Part shown: positions 56,341 through 64,000 of the stretch, in pieces
Layout of the letters: the number at the start of each line of letters is the position of its first letter
Position numbering within the stretch: the stretch's first letter is position 1
Source of the DNA: Symsagittifera roscoffensis
Lineage: Eukaryota > Xenacoelomorpha > Acoela > Convolutidae
DNA: 64,000 nucleotides
Reading direction: 5' to 3'
Assembly: GCF_963678635.1 (NCBI RefSeq)
Contig: NC_087067.1
Location: 56,517,964-56,581,963, forward strand
Notes under the pieces: generated by a model
What the model was told of the DNA's origin: nothing
Databases searched by the model: none
Seen by the model: only the letters and a program-made list of their open reading frames with translations
Made by a program: the position numbers and the translations under genes

Positions 56341-57312
56341 TAAGCTACTTTATCAAATTCATTGTGTTATTTGTGAATGTTGAAAATTAAACATTGTTAA
56401 GAATTTTTGTTGTTCTTTTGTATAATTTGTTGTGTTGAATGTTGGTTTAAAATATGTGGTTTTTGTGAAATAATCTGTATTTCTTTTTTCATTGCTTATT
56501 ATATTATTTATAGACAATTCTTCATCAAAAATTGTTGATTGGCAAATATCTAATAGTTGTAATATATTATTAACTCTGTATGCTATTCCTTTCACAGGTG
56601 AAGTTGTAGCATTTGTTTCACAATATCCTTAGAGTCCTAAGGGTATTGTTATTCTATTTGGTGTATTATTATACACGTGTAAGGAAATAAAATCAGAATT
56701 TGTGTTTTTTACATATTTTATAGATGAGATGGTTATTTTGAAAAATTTGTGAATGGGTCTAAATTCGAAATCTGACATGAAAAGTTGTTGTCTATTTTGA
56801 CTTTTATCATACTGGTGAACTTGTTTTATTGAAAAATTATATACGTTTCCTGATAACGTTTTCAGGTGTTTTCGTTCATGATTATAAATAGGGTAGAATT
56901 TTGAGAAGAATGGTGGTTGTTTGTTTAATCTTTGAAAGAATGTTAAGGCTGTGTTTTTCTCTCTTGTATATTTATCTTTTATATGGAGTTTACTATTTAA
57001 GATGTTTATTGTGGGTATATATTTTGTGATGAATGGGATTCCAATGATATTGTGTTTAATATCAGTAATATGAAATGTTTGTTTGAATGGTTTGTTCAAA
57101 ATTTTGTTTTGTTCCATTGTTCTTGTGGGAACAAGGGACAATTGGATTTTTCCATAATTTACTAATGTTGATCCTTGTGCTGTTGCTAGTTTACTAGATG
57201 TTTCGAGGGGTTTTAGATTCGGATGTAGTGTTCTGATTTCATTTCATGTAGGGATGTTAATGATATTTGACTCTGCTCCTGAGTCTATTAAAAAATCAAT
57301 TTCAAGATCTGG
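56341..57312 (-). pseudogene. pol: Protease region of pol, copy C
   Basis: It keeps DFLIDSGAESN in the active site but has TGG to TGA right after it (about 57247) and further stops near 56629 and frameshifts near 56360. It lies -1 relative to the gag frame, as in A. Confidence 0.75.
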
Positions 57313-60300
57313 TGGTTGAAATTTTTTATTTTTGGGCTTTCTAAGAGAAATGGGATTGTCCAAATTTTTCCTCGTGGTTGTTCTTTTTGAACGTTTTGAT
57401 AAATATGATTAGTTGAGCATTGATTTTCGTTATTTCTATTAGGTTTAATAACAGTACTAATTTCGTTTAGTTCTTTAGTAACTTGTGTATTATGATTAGT
57501 TGGTCCCATATAATAATTATTCAAAAGTTCTAATTGTATTTCGTATATAAGTGATCTGAAGGGTTGTTCGTATATGATAGGTTCATAGTCATTTTCGACT
57601 GTTATCATATTTACTATCATTGTATTATCTGTATCACTTTCAGTATCTGTTGATTCACAATTTATGTGGTTTAATTGTGATTCATTACTTTCCGAATTAT
57701 CAATACCTGGGGGGTCTGAAGTTGTTTCTTCGTTTGATTGTACTTGATTGATTTGTCTTTGATGCTTTGGTGTGTTACTTCTATATCGATGTTGAGAATC
57801 GGGGTAACGGTTATTATTCCTATGAGGTGACTGGGAATAATTTCTTGTTATAACTTGTGACTGGGTTGTTATAACTTGAGTTCAGATTTCGTGAATTATT
57901 TCTTGATCTGTTCTGATAGTTATCATTTGATCTATGATAATTTGATCTATTTTACGAGTTGTTTCGTGATCTATTGTTTGGATAATTTTGATTTCGATTA
58001 TTTGAATAACTTCTATTTCTATTGTTTGAATAATGTCTATTTCTATTATATGATGAATTTTGTGATCTGTTGTTGGAATAGTGTCTATTCCTTGAATTTG
58101 ATTGGAACTGGATGCAGAAACAAATTGTGTTGACTTTGAATTTGATCGTGGATAGTTGTTTCGACTATTCGATCGATTATATCTGTCTTGTGAGAAGTTT
58201 CGTGAATTTCTTTGTTCGGGTGATCTACCTCTATAACTAGAATTATATGGTGATTGATTCCTAGAATAATTTGAATGTTTTGGAAGTGGTTTTACGGAGC
58301 TATTATTACTATGTATATTTTTGTTTGGTAGGTTTTGATCTTTTTTCATGTATTGATAAAATGACTTATTTGGTTCTTTTTGCTTTTGAGGTTTATTTTG
58401 ATTGTCTTGTTGTTTTTGTCTACATTCGGAGATACTGTGTCCGTATCGTCGGCAAAAATTACACCATTTTTTGAAAGATGGTTTACCTTTATAATTCGGG
58501 TTCTTTTCGTAGATATTTAGTTTTTCAGTGATTTTTTCAGATAGATCTATATCTGATTCCTGTATGTTATTTATATGTGTTGTATTTGTTTCAATGTGAT
58601 TTACATACTGTAGTTTTAAATTCTCTGTTTCTTCAAGTTTCATTGTGATTTCTGCTTGTTCTAATTTATCTACTAGTTTTCTAAAATCTAAATCTGGTTC
58701 TCGAATTGAGGAGAGATGAGATGCTCTTTTCTTGATAGCGATTTTTCTGAGTTGTGGTGTTAAGGTCATCATTAAAATTTCTGTCATTTTTGTATTTTTG
58801 TAATCGTGTGTATTAGGTGAATATGCTTTTCGAACTAGTGTTTCGATTCGAACTGCTAGTTGTTTAATTGTTTCGTTAGGTAATCGACAAGGTAATCATT
58901 GCACAAAACTCTTTGATGTTGTTTGTTTCTTTCAGAATCAAACATTTTTGAAAATTCTTGTGTGAATCTTTTCCAATCTGATTTTATGTCTATAGACAAT
59001 ACTGAAAACCGTTTTTGGGCTGCGCCATCTAGTGTTGTTTGTATAACGCTGTGCGTCTATGTATCCAATTTTGATGGAGTGGTGTATTAATTGGTTCGGG
59101 TCCTATATTCAAAACAAAATTTGCTGTGACTGCGTTTAGGTAATCTTCTACTGAGTATTCAGGATCTGTTCCTGTGAATACCATTAATGGTTTATTTGAT
59201 GTTTTTGACGATCCTTCCATGAGGTATGGATTCATCGTCATTTGTAGTGATTCTGCGGCATTTGGTATTTGTGAGAAGTTTGTAAGCTGATTTTTTGTTA
59301 TTTCGTGTTGTTGTAGGTAGTATGGTAAAGGTATTTCATTTTGCATCTGGGTTGGTTGATAGGAATGCATAGTCATTGGGTTTTGTGATTGTACAGGTTG
59401 AAAAGATTAAGTGTTAATTGAATTTTGTATATGCATTGGTTGGTGATTTTGTATATCTGTTGGGTTTTGTGGATCAATTTTCATATTTTGGGATGGTTGA
59501 GATTGTCGCGGTCTTTGTGTCCGATATTCTTGTGTATATGGTGCAAAAATATCTGGTTGATAATAATCATCATCATCAGATGATAAATAATTCGTATAAT
59601 AAGGTGTTTGTTGTTTATTTTTATTTTGTTGAAAAAATGGGTAATTTTCACTGTGATCTTGTGGAGGGTGTGAATTGTTTTGAAAATTTCCTGAATTGGT
59701 TGATGTATTTGGGAGATTCCAATAGTTAGAACATACGTGGTTATTATTTTTTCGATGAAGCTGGTTTGGTTTTGATGAATGTGTGTAATTATAGTTATAT
59801 TCTGCAAAATTGCTTCTTGTGAACGTTTTTCGTGGTCGTGACGGTTTTGTCATTGGTCTATATGTCTGGTAATCCATATGTGAATACTTAGGAGCAATCG
59901 AGGGTTTAACGGTTGATTGTGAGGTTACTTGTGGTAATGTTGTATTTCTATTTTTTGGTGTTGCAAGATTTGGATGTATTGGTGAGATACTTTGTTGTGT
60001 AGTTGTGACTGTTGTGTGGACTATTTCTTCATTTATGAAGTGTGATGGTGTCTGAACATCTTGTTGTGTAAGATTTCTAGTTCCAATGAGGTTTTCATGA
60101 TGTATTACTGTTGAATTCAAGCTAATATTTTGTGTGTCGGGTAAAAATGTTTTATAATTTAAAGGTGTTGCATCGATTGTTAATGGTATTATTCTTACAT
60201 AATCTGTGTGAAGAGATATTGTTTCTATTGCCTGACTTGAGATGTCTACAGGAAAATTTAAAAAGGCTGGATGAGACCATTCAGGGTCCCAAACGTAATC

Positions 60301-60997
60301 TGATTGATCTGCAATGGCAGTGTCGTCATTTGTACTTTGGGGTCTAAAGTTTTTTTCTTGCTTGTTCAATTAAGTCGATATTGTGTGTGAAATAATCAAT
60401 TATAAACCATGCTAGTATTTTTTGTATATCATGTTTAGTATTTTGTGAAACATCATTATTTGTAAAATTTTCACGAATTGCGTTTAAAAATGTTGAGAAT
60501 GCGGCGATTTCGTTTCTTACTTTTGTGTGTTTTGATGTATTGACTGGTGATGTACTTTGAGCTTCTGTTCTTTCTAATATAGATAAATAAGTATATATTA
60601 TTGCAAAAACTTCGTTGGTGAATATCGAGTTTGCTCTTTGAGAGTTGTGATATTGTATGCTTTTGATATATTCTGTGAATACATTTGAAAATTCTAAATC
60701 AATATCGTCTGTTTGAATAACATATTTGCTATCTGGTGTTCTTGGTGTACTGATTTCTATGGTGTAGATTCCGTATTGTTGTGTGAAGTTACATATTCCT
60801 TTTAAATAATGTTCTATAACTTGTCTTTTGATTTTTACATCTGGAAATTCTGATTTGCATGGACTGATTCCTGGGTTAAACAAATTTACGAGTAAATTTT
60901 TGCAAAATCCTGTCTGTCCTCTATCATTTAGTGAATTTATAACAAAGGGAAAAACTGCTTCTTCGTCTGGACTTTCGTCACTTTGAGTGTGGCTCAT
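57288..60997 (-). pseudogene. gag: Gag, copy C
   Basis: Conserved start MSHTQSDESPDEE at 60997, then the helical domain (HYLKGICNFTQQYG, KILAWFIIDYFTHN). A frameshift lies near 60360 and a stop at 59407-59409 (CAA to TAA). The capsid start is MPNAAESL-like at about 59270, with a frameshift near 59040 and a small duplication near 58880. The zinc knuckle CNFCRRYGHSISEC is at about 58430-58471, followed by the Asn/Arg/Ser-rich tail with shifts near 58130-57880. It ends in HQILKLIF. Dead copy. Confidence 0.8.
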
Positions 60998-61439
60998 TTT
61001 TTCGTTTGACAACTGTTAATATGTATTTATTAATATGTCTAATTGGTTGATTCCAATTGTATAAATGTACTGGTTTGTGTTTATGATTCTTTTTTATTCT
61101 GTTCTTTCCTTTTTTCGATGAGATTGAAGATGTTTCTGAATCGGAAAAATATATTGGATCCTGGGTTGGATAATTTTTACTTATTGAATCTTCTATTTTG
61201 TATAGTGCATCTAGACTACTGACTTCTGATTCGGAGAATGCATTTCTATGTTTTGAAAATTTTTTTCGTGTTATCTGTCTTTGTTTGCTTAAAATTGTTC
61301 TTTTTAATATCTGTCATTTTGTGTGAATGTATTCAACTGTTTGTGTATGTGGGGTTATTACAAGATCGTATTTTTGATTGTCTAATTCGCAGTTGTGTAT
61401 TACGATTGTTTGTTTGTTTCCTAGGTTTTTCAATGACAT
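60978..61439 (-). pseudogene. orfB, copy C
   Basis: 153 codons from ATG 61439 with one in-frame TGA (61314-61316; CGA in B). Conserved NLGNKQTIVIHNCE, YDLVITPHTQTVEYI, FSDSETSS, HLYNWNQPIRH. It overlaps the gag start. Confidence 0.65.
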
Positions 61440-62394
61440 AAGGTTTGGGATGATGGATGCAAAATTGTTTTTAGTGATTTTAATTTCCTAGACTGTTAGT
61501 CATTACGATTTTTTGGTTAGCTTAACCTGGGTCTTTTTGTTCAGGGTTGGAGAGAAAAGTGTGTCGATTCCGGAGAATGACTTTACTTTCTCGTGAATAG
61601 TATAAGCTAAGGTGTTAACTTACTTAATCTTACTTAGGGGTAGTGATTGTGTTCAAGGGTTGGAGAATAGTAAATCGATCCACAAGGTTCAGGTATAATT
61701 AGAACGCAAGTAGTTCGTTAGATACTATATTAAAATTACTAAGTTTAAGATTTATCCTGGTTCGTATAAGAGGAGGGGTCAAGTGAAGGATGAATAACCG
61801 AAGTTCTTCACTGTTTAGCTTATTTTGAATGGTTAGTATTTGAAAAATTTTCTATTAGTCCTGGGTCTATTGAAAAGGTTGGGTAGTGAATCGACGTTTG
61901 AGGTCGTTAGACACTTGATATGTGGGTGGGGGAGAACAAAATTGTTCTTTGTGATCCAAGGATAAGCCTTGATGATCAGAATTAAAATTATAAAATAGAA
62001 AAAGAAATTAGATCCAAGGGAAGCCTTGATGATCTGATTTAATATTGAACAGAATTAAGTTTAAGAGATATAAGATTTAAGATAAACTTTTGTGAAATGT
62101 TTAAAATTAATGAAGTTTTAGTATTGATGATATTAGTTTATTTATGATTGCTGATTGCTGTTATGTTAAGGTGATGAAGCTGGAACAACAAGATGATTTA
62201 TATTTACTAACAATTTTATTGTAATGCTACTAATTTTTGTTTTTTATTTTCAATAAATTATTTTTATCAAATATTTTTATATAGTACTGCAGAATTGAAG
62301 GGAACGATTTGGGATGTTTTTATCAATCGTTATTGAACAATAATAACTTTAATTAGCGCCTGCAATATTCATTGAAAATTTTCTTCAAGAATTT
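61440..62394 (-). promoter_or_regulatory. Structured leader of copy C
   Basis: Contains the conserved donor pair (GT at 61622-61623 and 61632-61633), CCAACCCT modules, and twin hairpins at 61953-61977 and 62011-62034 (the second with a small deletion). Confidence 0.55.
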
Positions 62395-62628
62395 TTATGT
62401 TTGCAAATGAAAATCTAAATTCATTGCTAGTAAAACTCTAAATATAAAAGTTTTTGTTGGCTTTTGCCGTACGACCATGAAACTAAATGGCAAGTTTCTA
62501 TGTAGTCGTATGTCGTCTCTTGTCCGAGATCTTTTTCCAATACCGGGTAGTTCTCGTATTGTACGGAATAGCGGCTCTGATCTATTGAGTCGTAGAGACC
62601 ATTCAATTAAATTATTGTCGTGTAACAT
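62395..62628 (-). CDS. orfA, small basic leader protein, copy C
   Basis: Open 77-aa frame starting MLHDNNLIEWSLRLNRSEP, aligned end to end with copy B and ending AMNLDFHLQT. An in-frame ATG 27 nt farther upstream exists only here. Substitutions relative to A/B are mostly conservative (R/K, I/V, I/L), although most other genes in this copy are broken. Confidence 0.55.
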   Translation of the reverse strand: MLHDNNLIEWSLRLNRSEPLFRTIRELPGIGKRSRTRDDIRLHRNLPFSFMVVRQKPTKTFIFRVLLAMNLDFHLQT

Positions 62629-62700
62629 TTTGGAAATGTTTTGTCTATTTCTCATCTATTTTTGGTTAATTCTAAGCTATTAAGGTCTTGTTCGAGACTA

Positions 62701-62712
62701 ATGGTCGCACCA
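62701..62712 (-). other. Primer binding site, copy C
   Basis: TGGTGCGACCAT in element orientation, 2 nt inside the LTR, identical to A and B. Confidence 0.8.
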
Positions 62713-62714
62713 GA

Positions 62715-63108
62715 TGAGTTATAACCGAGTTGGTTAACTCATAGAGTAATTTCGGATAGGATACACCGTCTGTTCGTCACGCTATCTTATTTTCGGCCGG
62801 ATAGATTCGTGCAACTTCTTAGTCTATTACCGATCCTAATCTTACTCTTATATCTACTAGTCTCTGCTAGGCTCAATAGATCTAGAGTATACTGGTTTTA
62901 TATCGGCTACTGAAGTTCTCGAGGAGAGGTAACTAATTTCTAAGTTAAATTCAAATCTCTCTGGTGCTGACATTACAAGTAATTTCAGCACTTACAAATA
63001 AGTGGGTTGTTAGTTAGATGGATTATGATTGGTTAATATTAAATATTTTACAGTGGTAAAATATCTAATTTATATGAAATAATAAAATGTAGTTCAGATC
63101 AGGTTCCA
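62715..63108 (-). repeat. 5' LTR of copy C
   Basis: 394 bp. It lacks 19 bp present in its partner, a deletion between two ACTAGTCTC repeats. The 13-bp inverted repeat has one mismatch (GCTGACATTAC). Confidence 0.95.
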
Positions 63109-63112
63109 TTAG
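63109..63112. repeat. Target site duplication TTAG, right copy (element C)
   Basis: Matches 44170-44173. Confidence 0.92.
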
Positions 63113-63660
63113 TTTTTGAAAAGAAATGAGTAACTTTCCACAAAACGGGAAAATTGGACATTTTCAAAGGCCATAATTTTTGTTTCAAAAGGCAGGGCAT
63201 AGGCGCTTCCGCAGGTATATGTCGCATAACTGATTTTCTGTCTCCGTTCAGACCTTAATCTCCAATTTGGCAGAGCAGTTTTTGAGAAAAGTCAAAAAGT
63301 TTTAAAAATTAAGCAAAATGTCAAAAAAACGGGCTTGTTTGAGGCCATAACTTTTTCTACCAAATTTAGGTAACAGCCACTTGAGAAGGGGATATCCCAT
63401 ATTTTTTTCTTTCGACTGAGACCTTCTTCTCTGATTTGTGCATTTAACATTTGAGAACATGAAAAAATTCAAAAAAAAGTACCACTAAAATCTAACTTCT
63501 GAAACTTTCGAAGGCCGTAGAACGTGAGGTAAAATGAAAAGAGACAATCTAAATATACAGGCACATAGAAGAACAGCCGGTTTTTCCATTGACTCCATTT
63601 TTTTTTTGAAAATTGGCTGGGTAGTTTTTGAGAAAAATTGAAACCTCTGCGAAAAGTGCA
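63113..63660. repeat. Degenerate ~172-bp tandem repeat (right of copy C)
   Basis: AAGGCCATAA-type motifs at 63169, 63343 and 63513 (174 and 170 bp apart), and TTTTTGAGAAAA-type motifs at 63279, about 63449 and 63625, mark three diverged tandem units. Confidence 0.5.
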
Positions 63661-64000
63661 AAAAAGCGTACATTTTCATAATACATGTTTTCTTTTTCAA
63701 ATAGGACCTAAAACTAACCAAAAACAAAGCAGCAACTTATGCCATTAAATTTATGCTTAAATAAGCCTAAATATTTTAAAATTGAAATATACTGAAATTG
63801 CCACCATATGAGCACTTGTATTTGCAACTTAGGTTAAAAAAATTATTCGTAAAAATTCACTACGTTTCGTTTGTGTAACTGAGTAGTTTTTATTTTGTTA
63901 ATTGACCATTTAAGTGTTACCATGCGAATTGCGTTTCCATTAAGGAAATTTATAGTTGCATTGCATTGCACAAGCCAGATTAAGCAGTGCATTGCACAAG
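63661..64000. other. Host intergenic DNA
   Basis: No gene seen. The last 40 bases hold a short direct repeat of GCATTGCACAAG. Confidence 0.4.

Larger units (their letters stand above)
44174..63108 (-). mobile_element. Giant env-bearing Ty3-like LTR element, copy C (old)
   Basis: 18,935 bp, minus orientation, LTRs 44174-44586 and 62715-63108, TSD TTAG. Gene order and noncoding landmarks match A and B. The LTRs differ at roughly 25 positions plus a 19-bp deletion, about 6%. Genes carry many stops and frameshifts, and the RT active site is changed, so the copy is inactive. orfA and the membrane peptide alone remain open. Confidence 0.96.

Noticed and set aside
1-64000. tRNA or rRNA genes
   Set aside because: None found. 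The GTTCGAGAC motif in the leaders lacks the rest of a tRNA.

Overview
The window is eukaryotic (metazoan) repeat DNA, dominated by three copies of one very large, envelope-bearing LTR retroelement of Ty3/Gypsy type. There is no bacterial-style gene layout. The element's sense strand is A/C-rich and very G-poor, so each copy's orientation can be read from base composition alone. The host species cannot be named from sequence alone. An arthropod-type (Jockey/I-like) non-LTR element and a chuvirus-like glycoprotein fit an invertebrate host.

Layout. Positions 1-664 and 37424 to about 38940 are two halves of one GC-rich non-LTR retrotransposon ORF2. It is split by LTR element A (+ strand, 665-37419, TSD ACCG). 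Element A is itself split at 15362/34247 by element B (- strand, 15363-34242, 18,880 bp, TSD ATAT). Positions 37424-44173 hold the rest of the non-LTR element, decayed coding fragments, three related hairpins and a 36-bp minisatellite. Element C (- strand, 44174-63108, 18,935 bp, TSD TTAG) follows. The last 0.9 kb is a degenerate repeat of about 172-bp period, and similar modules lie left of C near 42.4-42.8 kb. LTR pairs differ at about 1% in A and B and about 6% in C. C is therefore the oldest copy, and B landed in A after A was in place.

Gene order shared by all three copies: LTR - PBS - orfA (77 aa) - long structured leader with a candidate splice donor - orfB (about 155 aa, basic) - gag-pol (about 2,750 codons: a novel ~600-aa Gag N-terminus, Ty3-type capsid, CCHC knuckle, Asn/Arg/Ser-rich tail, protease, RT, RNase H, integrase) - candidate splice acceptor - 62-aa double-membrane-span protein - about 375-codon Pro/Ser/Thr-rich ORF without AUG - env (about 870 aa, chuvirus-glycoprotein-like) - orfZ (about 600 aa, unrecognised) - about 1.6-kb 3' region with a candidate intron and conserved RNA hairpins - LTR. 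Gag-Pol would build and copy the particle, Env would mediate entry, and spliced RNAs would feed the downstream genes. orfA, orfB, the membrane peptide, the AUG-less ORF and orfZ look like retrovirus-style accessory genes without recognisable relatives. No copy is intact. B is best preserved, with single nonsense codons in gag and env and a 1-nt frameshift in orfZ.
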